Shown here piece after piece: positions 6,904-12,936 of a DNA stretch of 18,332 nucleotides (position 1 is the first letter of the stretch; every line of letters starts with the position of its first letter). Below the pieces are notes generated by a model. It searched no databases, was not told the origin of the DNA, and saw only the letters and a list, made by a program, of their open reading frames with translations. Origin of the DNA: Bacteroidota bacterium. Its GTDB lineage: Bacteria > Bacteroidota > Bacteroidia > Flavobacteriales > Flavobacteriaceae. The stretch is from NCBI GenBank assembly GCA_021793535.1, contig JAJYSO010000006.1, positions 1-18,332 on the forward strand. Reading direction: 5' to 3'. The position numbers were made by a program, and so were the translations under genes.

Positions 6904-7398
6904 TTAAAATGGAGTTTTTTGTATTTTTTCTGCACCTTTAACAACTTTGTCTTTGAGGTTTGTTTTATAAGTGATGATGCGCTCGCGTATTTCTTTGTCC
7001 GTAGCGCCGAGGATTTGAGCTGCTAATATGCCTGCATTTTTAGCGCCATTAAGTGCGACAGTGGCAACGGGAACTCCGCCCGGCATCTGTAAGATGGATA
7101 GGATGGAATCCCAGCCGTCTATGGAGTTTCGCGATTTTACAGGAACCCCAATAATGGGTAGAGGTGAAACTGAGGCCAGCATCCCAGGGAGGTGTGCAGC
7201 CCCTCCAGCCCCCGCAATAATCACATTCAAGCCGCGTACATGCGCATTTTTGCCATATTCCATGAGTTTCTCCGGTGTGCGATGTGCAGAGACGATGTCG
7301 ACTTCAAAATCCAGTTTTAACTCTTTTAAAACGTCAATGGCTTCCTGCATAACCATAAGGTCACTTGTGCTGCCCATAACGATACCAACTTTTGACAT
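6904..7398 (-). CDS. purE: N5-carboxyaminoimidazole ribonucleotide mutase (class I PurE)
   Basis: This 164-residue protein is the normal size for class I PurE, which converts N5-CAIR to CAIR in de novo purine synthesis. Visible family motifs are GIVMGSTSDLMVM (5-17), SAHRTPE (37-43, with His39 equivalent to the catalytic His of E. coli PurE), AGAGGAAHLPGMLA (62-75) and PVKS..SIDGWDSILSILQMP. purE is usually paired with purK; here it follows prfC instead, 89 bp downstream on the same strand. The product would act as an octamer in the cytoplasm. It converges on the amidase gene with only 15 bp between stop codons, and no terminator hairpin is visible in that gap. Confidence 0.95.
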   Translation of the reverse strand: MSKVGIVMGSTSDLMVMQEAIDVLKELKLDFEVDIVSAHRTPEKLMEYGKNAHVRGLNVIIAGAGGAAHLPGMLASVSPLPIIGVPVKSRNSIDGWDSILSILQMPGGVPVATVALNGAKNAGILAAQILGATDKEIRERIITYKTNLKDKVVKGAEKIQKTPF

Positions 7399-7430
7399 GA
7401 TTTTTTAGTTTAAGGGGTTTGTTTGTGTAA

Positions 7431-7461
7431 CAAAGATGAGGAATTCTTTTTTTCATCGCAA
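7431..7461 (-). promoter_or_regulatory. Candidate promoter for purE
   Basis: On the minus strand TTG (7461-7459) is followed after 20 bp by CATCTTTG (7438-7431). This differs from the TAnnTTTG consensus by one base (C for the first T). The predicted transcript start would lie about 25-30 bp before the purE ATG. The site suggests purE can be transcribed separately from prfC. Confidence 0.4.
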
Positions 7462-7474
7462 TGCCAATTCCTCA
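7437..7474. repeat. 9-bp inverted repeat overlapping the purE promoter, next to the prfC stop
   Basis: TGAGGAATT (7437-7445) is the reverse complement of AATTCCTCA (7466-7474), with a 20-base loop containing seven T on the + strand. It lies 13 bp past the prfC stop and overlaps the candidate purE promoter. It could be a weak prfC terminator or attenuator or a protein-binding dyad. The minus-strand side lacks a strong T-run, so it is not called a terminator. Confidence 0.45.
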
Positions 7475-7487
7475 ATCTTTAGTTCGG

Positions 7488-9074
7488 TTACCATTCCGAG
7501 GTCATGTGGAATTGAATACTTGGATATTTCTGAATTGTCATTTGAAGAGAAAAAGCGGAGTCTGCTAAAAAGACCAACTGACCTTGCTTGTCTTTCGCTA
7601 AATATTTTTGTTTTACCCGAAGAAAATCTTTGAACGCGTCACTTTTTTTATCCTTTGGGTCTATCCAACAAGCTTTGTATACGTGTAGTGGTTCGTATGA
7701 GCACTTGGCGCCGTATTCGTGTTCTAGGCGGTACTGGATGACCTCGTATTGCAAAGCCCCCACGGTGCCAATTACTTTCCGGTTGTTTAGATCCAAGGTA
7801 AAGAGTTGGGCCACGCCTTCATCCATTAGTTGTTTGATGCCCTTATTGAGTTGTTTGGATTTCATGGGGTCATCGTTGTTGATGTACCTGAAATGCTCGG
7901 GAGAGAAATTGGGAATGCCTTTGTAGTTTAAGGCTTCCCCCTCTGTTAAGGTGTCTCCGATTTTAAAATTTCCGGTGTCGTGTAAGCCTACAATATCCCC
8001 CGGGTAAGAGACATCCACAATGGCCTTTTTGTCTGCAAAAAAAGCATTTGGACTGCTAAATTTCAATTGCTTGCCTTTTCGTACGTGCAGATAGGGAGTA
8101 TTTCTTTCGAATTTTCCCGACACGATTTTGACAAAAGCCAATCGGTCACGGTGTTTAGGATCCATATTGGCGTGGATTTTAAAAACAAATCCGGTAAATT
8201 GATCTTCTTCGGGTTTGACCAAGCGAAGATCACTTTGTTTGGGCAATGGTGGAGGGGCAATTTTTATAAAACAATCCAGGAGCTCTCGGACACCGAAGTT
8301 GTACAAGGCTGATCCGAAAAATACGGGCTGTAGCCTTCCTGCAATATAATCTTCTTGGTTAAATTTGGGATAAACCCCATTGACCAGCTCGATTTCATCC
8401 CGTAAAGTTTCAGCGGCCTCATCACCGATTAAGGCCGTTAATTCGGGTGTATGTAGATCCGTGATTTCAATAGTATCTGAGATGTTTTTTCGTGAATCCT
8501 CTTTAAAGAGATTGATGTTGTGTTCCCATAAATTATAGATTCCTTTAAAATCATATCCCATTCCGATAGGAAAACTAAGCGGGGTTACGCGTAAGTTCAA
8601 TTTTTGTTCAATCTCATCGAGTAAATCAAAAGCATCTCGGCCCTCTCTGTCCAGTTTATTGATAAAAACAATCATGGGAATGTTCCGCATCCTACAGACT
8701 TCCACTAGTTTTTCAGTTTGTTCCTCAACGCCTTTTGCCACATCCACGACTACAATTACACTGTCGACGGCCGTGAGGGTTCTGTAGGTGTCTTCCGCAA
8801 AGTCTTTGTGCCCGGGAGTATCCAGAATATTAATTTTGACACTTTTGTAGTTAAAGCTCAAAACAGAGGTGGCTACCGAAATACCCCGTTGCCGTTCAAT
8901 CTCCATAAAGTCGCTGGTGGCGCCTTTTTTAATCTTGTTGGATTTTACGGCACCCGCTTCTTGAATAGCCCCTCCGAACAGGAGCAATTTCTCGGTTAAA
9001 GTTGTTTTTCCGGCATCGGGGTGAGCAATTACCCCAAAGGTCCGTCTTCTTTGTATTTCTTCATTTAATTTCAT
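7488..9074 (-). CDS. prfC: Peptide chain release factor 3 (RF3)
   Basis: From the ATG at 9074 the protein is 528 residues, the usual RF3 length. A longer reading frame to 9164 adds a 30-residue tail with no family support and would place the promoter inside the gene. The GTPase motifs are plain: G1 HPDAGKTT at 18-25 (the RF3 form), RQRGISV (switch I), DTPGHKDF (G3) and NKLDREGRD (G4), followed by elongation-factor-like domains including PVFFGSALYNFGV and GALQYEVIQYRLEHEYG. RF3 is a GTPase that removes RF1/RF2 from the ribosome after termination. A TTTG-N19-TATCTTTG promoter ends 5 bp before this ATG, which suggests a leaderless transcript. purE follows downstream on the same strand. Confidence 0.95.
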   Translation of the reverse strand: MKLNEEIQRRRTFGVIAHPDAGKTTLTEKLLLFGGAIQEAGAVKSNKIKKGATSDFMEIERQRGISVATSVLSFNYKSVKINILDTPGHKDFAEDTYRTLTAVDSVIVVVDVAKGVEEQTEKLVEVCRMRNIPMIVFINKLDREGRDAFDLLDEIEQKLNLRVTPLSFPIGMGYDFKGIYNLWEHNINLFKEDSRKNISDTIEITDLHTPELTALIGDEAAETLRDEIELVNGVYPKFNQEDYIAGRLQPVFFGSALYNFGVRELLDCFIKIAPPPLPKQSDLRLVKPEEDQFTGFVFKIHANMDPKHRDRLAFVKIVSGKFERNTPYLHVRKGKQLKFSSPNAFFADKKAIVDVSYPGDIVGLHDTGNFKIGDTLTEGEALNYKGIPNFSPEHFRYINNDDPMKSKQLNKGIKQLMDEGVAQLFTLDLNNRKVIGTVGALQYEVIQYRLEHEYGAKCSYEPLHVYKACWIDPKDKKSDAFKDFLRVKQKYLAKDKQGQLVFLADSAFSLQMTIQKYPSIQFHMTSEW

Positions 9075-9079
9075 GGCTG

Positions 9080-9110
9080 CAAAGATATTGTATTTCGATT
9101 GGTCATCAAA
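9080..9110 (-). promoter_or_regulatory. prfC promoter, possibly giving a leaderless mRNA
   Basis: On the minus strand TTTG (9110-9107), a 19-bp spacer and TATCTTTG (9087-9080) form a perfect match to the Bacteroidota promoter consensus. Only five bases (CAGCC) separate the -7 element from the ATG at 9074, so transcription should start at or within a few bases of the start codon. This also supports ATG 9074 over upstream starts. Confidence 0.7.
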
Positions 9111-9184
9111 TAGGAGAGGCCAAGAATAGTCCAAGAAATTTACGGGAGGTGCTCGCTGGGCCACTCGGGGAAAGCATAGGCAAT

Positions 9185-9313
9185 ATGTTTTTTTGTGGAG
9201 GAGTAAGGAGAGGGATTGAAGGGAATGATTTTTTTAGGTTTCTTTTTATCAGCGTGTTAGCTTATGCGCTTGCTGTGATTATAGCGGTAACGCTACCTTT
9301 TTTAATGATGTAA
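9185..9313 (+). CDS. Possible small membrane protein (42 aa), uncertain
   Basis: The 331-bp gap between prfC and pyrH contains no recognisable gene except possibly this frame. ATG 9185 starts MFFCGGVRRGIEGNDFFRF and continues into a ~20-residue hydrophobic stretch (LFISVLAYALAVIIAVTLPF) ending LMM at 9313. Such a short sequence would be a single-pass membrane peptide with a basic N-terminal side. Directly after the stop, AAGGAA (9312-9317) pairs with TTCCTT (9325-9330), a weak hairpin. No promoter of the TAnnTTTG type is visible upstream, and no family is recognised. It may well be non-coding; synonymous-site conservation in relatives would decide. Confidence 0.22.
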   Translation: MFFCGGVRRGIEGNDFFRFLFISVLAYALAVIIAVTLPFLMM

Positions 9314-9352
9314 GGAACCCGAATTTCCTTGATCGTTGTTTTTTGTATGGGA

Positions 9353-9384
9353 TTTCAATTAAAGGAAGAATATTTTTATATTTG
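9353..9384 (+). promoter_or_regulatory. pyrH promoter
   Basis: TATATTTG at 9377-9384 matches the TAnnTTTG -7 element exactly. The -33 partner is poor: TTTC at 9353-9356, 20 bp upstream, has C in place of G. The element ends 21 bp before the pyrH ATG at 9406, giving a leader of roughly 15 nt. It lies downstream of the longer potential start at 9343, which is therefore unlikely to be used. Confidence 0.55.
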
Positions 9385-9405
9385 CGAAACTCCAATTCCT
9401 ATTTT

Positions 9406-10113
9406 ATGCATTATAAACGTATCTTACTTAAACTTTCTGGTGAGGCGCTTCTTGGTGAACGTCAATACGGAATAGATCCTAAACGCTTAGCTGAATATGC
9501 CGAGGAAATTAAATCCGTAACGAGCAGAGGTGTAGAAGTTGCCATTGTAATTGGAGGAGGAAACATTTTTAGAGGTGTAGCGGGTGCCAGTAGAGGAATG
9601 GATCGTGTCCAAGCGGATAATATGGGGATGTTAGCCACCGTAATAAATGGATTGGCATTACAGAGTGCTTGTGAAGATGCAGGAATCCCCACGAGATTGC
9701 AGTCTGCAGTACACATCAATGAGTTGGCCGAACCCTTTATAAGAGGGAAGGCACTGCGACACTTGGAAAAAGGACGAGTGGTTATTTTTGGTGGAGGAAC
9801 GGGGAACCCGTATTTTACCACCGATTCAGCAGCCGTGTTAAGGGCGATTGAGATTAAAGCGGACGTCATTTTAAAAGGGACTCGTGTGGATGGTATTTAC
9901 ACCGCTGATCCGGAGAAAGATCAAAAAGCTACCAAATTCGATTTCATCAGTTTTGAAGAAGTCTTACATAAGGGCTTAAAGGTAATGGATACGACAGCTT
10001 TTACCTTGAGTCAAGAGAATGAATTGCCTATTATTGTATTTGATATGAATAAACCGGGAAACCTGTTGAAGGTTGTGTTGGGTGAAAAAATAGGAACCAC
10101 AGTAAAAAGTTGA
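9406..10113 (+). CDS. pyrH: UMP kinase
   Basis: The product (235 residues from ATG 9406) begins MHYKRILLKLSGEALLGE, the standard bacterial UMP kinase start. Other visible motifs are VIGGGNIFRG (glycine-rich phosphate loop), DRVQADNMGMLATVINGLAL, the VIFGGGTGNPYFTTDSAA loop and ILKGTRVDGIYTADP. UMP kinase phosphorylates UMP to UDP in pyrimidine nucleotide synthesis. It is an amino-acid-kinase-fold hexamer in the cytoplasm, usually regulated by GTP and UTP. The start at 9343 would add 21 residues without family support and precedes the promoter. frr follows 30 bp downstream, the widely conserved pyrH-frr pair, and both probably share the transcript that ends at the terminator at 10724. Confidence 0.97.
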   Translation: MHYKRILLKLSGEALLGERQYGIDPKRLAEYAEEIKSVTSRGVEVAIVIGGGNIFRGVAGASRGMDRVQADNMGMLATVINGLALQSACEDAGIPTRLQSAVHINELAEPFIRGKALRHLEKGRVVIFGGGTGNPYFTTDSAAVLRAIEIKADVILKGTRVDGIYTADPEKDQKATKFDFISFEEVLHKGLKVMDTTAFTLSQENELPIIVFDMNKPGNLLKVVLGEKIGTTVKS

Positions 10114-10143
10114 TGCGTTATAAAAATATAAATAGTTTTAAAA

Positions 10144-10698
10144 ATGAACGAAGAAATAGATTTTATACTGGACACGGCCAAGGAAGCAATGGAGGATACG
10201 CTTTCGTATTTGGGAAAGCAGTTTAATAATATTCGAGCAGGAAAAGCAAGCCCTCTTATGCTGAGTACTGTGAAAGTAGAATATTATGGTAGCTTGACTC
10301 CTTTAAATCAGGTGGGTAATGTCAGTACTCCCGATGCACATACCCTTACGGTAAGGCCTTTTGAAAAGTCTTTGATTCCCGAGATAGAAAAAGCTATTTT
10401 GGCGGCAAACTTAGGGTTTAACCCCTCTAATAATGGGGAAAGTGTAATCATCAATGTACCCATACTCACCGAAGAGCGTCGTCGCGATCTTGCCAAACAA
10501 GCCAAGGCGGAAGCTGAGGATGCAAAAGTTGGGGTTCGCAATGAGCGTAAAAATGCGAATAATGATTTGAAAAAATTGGATATTTCAGAAGACCTCCAAC
10601 GCAATACGGAAGAAAGCATTCAGCAGCTCACCGACCAATATGTTGTTCGCATTGATAAAATGCTTGCAGAAAAAGAAAAAGAGATCATGACCGTTTAA
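10144..10698 (+). CDS. frr: Ribosome recycling factor
   Basis: This 184-residue protein has the normal RRF length and all the expected blocks: the N-terminal helix with NNIRAGKASPLMLSTVKVEYYG, the domain II strand LTPLNQVGNVSTPDAHTLTV, then RPFEKSLIPEIEKAI and NVPILTEERRRDLAKQAK, and the long C-terminal helix ending with a K/E-rich tail. RRF works with EF-G to split the post-termination ribosome. It is co-transcribed with pyrH (30-bp gap) and followed by a strong terminator 26 bp after the stop codon. With prfC and ssrA nearby, three translation-termination or ribosome-rescue functions lie within 9 kb. Confidence 0.97.
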   Translation: MNEEIDFILDTAKEAMEDTLSYLGKQFNNIRAGKASPLMLSTVKVEYYGSLTPLNQVGNVSTPDAHTLTVRPFEKSLIPEIEKAILAANLGFNPSNNGESVIINVPILTEERRRDLAKQAKAEAEDAKVGVRNERKNANNDLKKLDISEDLQRNTEESIQQLTDQYVVRIDKMLAEKEKEIMTV

Positions 10699-10723
10699 AG
10701 GTACAGTGCACAACATGCGTAAC

Positions 10724-10758
10724 AGGCAACTTTCTTTAGGAGATTGTTGCCTTTTTTT
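10724..10758 (+). terminator. Intrinsic terminator of pyrH-frr
   Basis: AGGCAAC (10724-10730) pairs perfectly with GTTGCCT (10746-10752) around a 15-base loop, and the stem runs into seven consecutive T (10752-10758). It lies 26 bp after the frr stop. The 178 bp from here to the next start hold no further clear signal; a TATATTTA box 2 bp before the next ATG differs from a -7 element by one base. Confidence 0.88.
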
Positions 10759-10936
10759 ATTGTGTATTGTGGCGAAAAGAATGAGGTGTGAGCGTTTAAA
10801 ATGCTTTGTGCTGATTTTTATTTTCAGTAAGGGATGATGAGGAATGAGGTATAGGTGATTTTTTCAAGTGAGAACCCAGTTAACTTCACTTAAAAAGGCT
10901 ACATTTAGTATTCTTAACACAAATAATATATTTAGG

Positions 10937-12136
10937 ATGAGCACTAATACCATTATTGATTTTGAGCGTCTGCATTATGGAGGGGCTGCACACAAAGGCA
11001 TCAACCCCCCTATTAGCGACACGTCTACTTTTTGGTTTGATTCGGCTGAAGAGATGGCCAAGACCTTTGAAGGTGAGGCCCAGCATTTTTTGTACGGGCG
11101 ACATTCCACTCCCATACATGCTTATTTGGGAGAAGCCTTGGCCACGCTGGAAGGTACTGAGGCTGCCCATTTGACGGCCTCTGGGATGGGAGCAATTTCC
11201 AGTACGGTTTTGCAGTTGTGCCAGGCGGGTGATGAGATCATTTCAAGTCGGACGGTTTATGGAGGTACCTATGCCTTTTTTAAATGTTTTTTACCGCGAT
11301 TTTCGATACATACCCATTTTGTGGATATTACCCGACCTGAGGAAATTGCAAAAGTCATGAATGCTAAGACCAAACTGATGTATTGTGAATCGGTGAGTAA
11401 TCCGTTAATGGAGGTTGCCAATATCCCCGTGTTGGCTGAATTGGCTAAAAAAAACAGAGTGAAGCTAGTGGTCGATAATACCTTTTCTCCACTTTCCATA
11501 ACCCCGGCAGAGCATGGGGCTGATTTGGTTATCCACAGCTTGACCAAGTACATCAATGGTGCCAGTGATGGCCTTGGAGGGGTGATTTGTGGCGCAGAAG
11601 AATTTATGGAAGCCTTACGAGATGTGAACGGTGGAGCGGCAATGCTTTTGGGGCCGACCATGGATAACCAGAGGGCCGCTTCTATTTTGAAAAATACCAA
11701 GACTTTGCCTGTTCGTATGCAACAACACAGCCGAAATGCCCATTATCTCGCCACACAGTTGGAGAAAGAAGGGATTCAGGTTATGTATCCCGGACTCCAA
11801 AGCCATCCTAGTTATGTATTGTATTCGGCGCTGGGTAATCCCGAGTTTGGCTATGGAGGGATGTTCACAATGGATGCCGGAACCAAAGCCAAAGCTTTTG
11901 CACTCTTGAAAAACCTTCAACAGGAGCGATTGGGATATTTGGCCGTTAGCTTGGGTTCTTATGGTACTTTGTTCAGCTCTCCGGGGACCGGTACCTCTAG
12001 TGAAATACCTGAAGAGGCTCGATTGGAGATGGGATTAACCGATAGTTTGATACGGTTTTCAATAGGGTTGGACCATCGTATCGAGGATACCTGCGAAAAA
12101 ATGAAAGGCTGCATGCGGACAGTGGGGATTTTGTAA
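10937..12136 (+). CDS. Cys/Met-metabolism PLP-dependent enzyme (methionine gamma-lyase / cystathionine gamma-synthase family)
   Basis: From ATG 10937 the protein is 399 residues, normal for this fold-type I family; an upstream GTG at 10868 would add a 23-residue tail without family support. The PLP site is clear: Tyr53 and Arg55 (YGRHSTP, phosphate binding from the partner subunit), Tyr108 (VYGGT, ring stacking), Asp180 (VVDNTFSPL) and Schiff-base Lys204 in HSLTKYINGASDG. Members act on C-S or C-O bonds beside the alpha-amino group: cystathionine synthesis or cleavage, or methionine breakdown to methanethiol. The cysteine of typical methionine gamma-lyases (YGCT) is Gly110 here, so that specific activity is not assured. 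The gene stands alone between two signal-flanked units. The family is certain; the reaction is open. Confidence 0.88.
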   Translation: MSTNTIIDFERLHYGGAAHKGINPPISDTSTFWFDSAEEMAKTFEGEAQHFLYGRHSTPIHAYLGEALATLEGTEAAHLTASGMGAISSTVLQLCQAGDEIISSRTVYGGTYAFFKCFLPRFSIHTHFVDITRPEEIAKVMNAKTKLMYCESVSNPLMEVANIPVLAELAKKNRVKLVVDNTFSPLSITPAEHGADLVIHSLTKYINGASDGLGGVICGAEEFMEALRDVNGGAAMLLGPTMDNQRAASILKNTKTLPVRMQQHSRNAHYLATQLEKEGIQVMYPGLQSHPSYVLYSALGNPEFGYGGMFTMDAGTKAKAFALLKNLQQERLGYLAVSLGSYGTLFSSPGTGTSSEIPEEARLEMGLTDSLIRFSIGLDHRIEDTCEKMKGCMRTVGIL

Positions 12137-12269
12137 TCTTCCCCACAGAAACCCAGGAAACTACTAAGAAGGGAAATGGTTTATGGTCGCCCCTTCTCTG
12201 AAGAGATGAAATAGGTAAAAATATTGTCGATATTCCGTCTTTCGTAGTAAAGGATCGATTTAATGTGCG

Positions 12270-12277
12270 TATCTTTG
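12270..12277 (+). promoter_or_regulatory. -7 element (TATCTTTG) five bases before the first small Cys/His gene
   Basis: TATCTTTG at 12270-12277 matches TAnnTTTG exactly and ends five bases (CTTCT) before ATG 12283. The same octamer followed by C at the same distance precedes prfC. No TTG is seen at the right -33 distance, so the call rests on the -7 box. It is the natural promoter for the four-gene surface locus and, if used, gives a leaderless or nearly leaderless mRNA. Confidence 0.45.
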
Positions 12278-12282
12278 CTTCT

Positions 12283-12675
12283 ATGTTTTTAGGAAGGATT
12301 TTAAAGCCGCTTGGCGCATTCTTGCTGATTGCTGCCCTCTTGTTCCAGACTTTCCCACAAAGTTTGTTAGCACTCGATTACCAATTGCATACGGATATGT
12401 ATGCGGCCTATTGTATCAATAAAGATAAACCGGAAATGCAGTGTAACGGACTTTGTCAATTGGACAAGAAACTGGATGAGTTGGATCATCATCATCACGA
12501 TTCCAATACCCAAAAAGAACCCGTTGTTTCTGTTTATATGATTCCCGAAATAGTCATGGTGGAAGAAGCACTGACTTTTCACAACGGGAGTCGACATCAA
12601 TTTTATCAGACCAACCGGATCATTGAACAACTTGTCTTTAAAATACCCCACCCTCCCCAATCCATTCTCGTATAG
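12283..12675 (+). CDS. Small membrane-anchored or exported Cys/His-rich protein, paralogue 1
   Basis: This 130-residue protein starts MFLGRILKPLGAFLLIAALL, a signal peptide or single membrane anchor, then carries a conserved core LDYQLHTDMYAAYCINKD, PEMQCNGLCQLDKK, and the cluster DHHHHD (68-73). Cys44, Cys54 and Cys58 are spaced C-X9-C-X3-C; Met52 and the four His could also bind metal. It ends in PPQSILV. A paralogue at 14255 shares the core, spacing, His cluster and PPQ..LV end. I recall similar short proteins (CxNKDKPExxCNGxC) in flavobacterial genomes beside TonB-dependent receptors, but know no assigned function. ATG 12283 is preferred to GTG 12265 because a TATCTTTG promoter box lies between them. 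A metal-binding role in the envelope is inference. Confidence 0.75.
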   Translation: MFLGRILKPLGAFLLIAALLFQTFPQSLLALDYQLHTDMYAAYCINKDKPEMQCNGLCQLDKKLDELDHHHHDSNTQKEPVVSVYMIPEIVMVEEALTFHNGSRHQFYQTNRIIEQLVFKIPHPPQSILV

Positions 12676-12679
12676 CTCC

Positions 12680-12722
12680 AGCGCAGTGGTGCGCTTAATT
12701 CCCCCCCTGTATAAGATACAGG
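12680..12722 (+). repeat. Two adjacent perfect hairpins after paralogue 1
   Basis: AGCGCA (12680-12685) pairs with TGCGCT (12690-12695) around GTGG. Ten bases later CCTGTAT (12706-12712) pairs with ATACAGG (12716-12722) around AAG. Neither is followed by a T-run. They start four bases after the stop codon of paralogue 1 and may protect or process a polycistronic mRNA. The rest of the gap to 12936 holds no gene that I can support. Confidence 0.5.
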
Positions 12723-12728
12723 TCTTTG

Positions 12729-12780
12729 AGCATTGAGGTACCCTGCCACTTGTTTTTACCTTTACTCTTATGCTTTTTTT
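12729..12780 (+). terminator. Possible intrinsic terminator between paralogue 1 and the propeller lipoprotein gene
   Basis: AGCAT (12729-12733) pairs with ATGCT (12770-12774), enclosing AGGTA (12736-12740) paired with TACCT (12757-12761), and the outer stem runs into seven T (12774-12780). A further small hairpin (12867-12890, ATCCG/CGGAT plus CC/GG) followed by TTTTT lies closer to the next start. These may attenuate transcription between the first small gene and the rest of the locus. The stems are short, so support is modest. Confidence 0.3.
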
Positions 12781-12936
12781 GTGCGGTAAATCGTATAAGA
12801 AGGCCTTGGCTCATGCAATCTGAAAGATGATGGTGTAAGCTGATTGGATCAAGAGAAAGGGGAGGACCATCCGCTTCCATTTCGGATTGGTTTTTCAAAA
12901 GTAACTTTATTGTATACCTATATAAAAAAATAGAAC

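Noticed and set aside
9075..9164. 30-residue N-terminal extension of prfC
   Set aside because: RF3 proteins normally begin close to the G1 motif as from ATG 9074, and a consensus promoter (9080-9110) would lie inside the extension.
9343..9405. Upstream ATG for pyrH
   Set aside because: It precedes the TATATTTG promoter element and adds residues with no UMP kinase support; MHYKRILLKLSGEALLG is the normal start.
10868..10936. GTG 10868 as start of the PLP enzyme
   Set aside because: The extra residues (RTQLTSLKKATFSIL...) have no family match, and ATG 10937 gives the usual length.
12695..12898. 67-codon minus-strand frame in the gap before the propeller lipoprotein
   Set aside because: No promoter, no recognisable sequence, and the region is explained better by hairpins on the transcribed strand.
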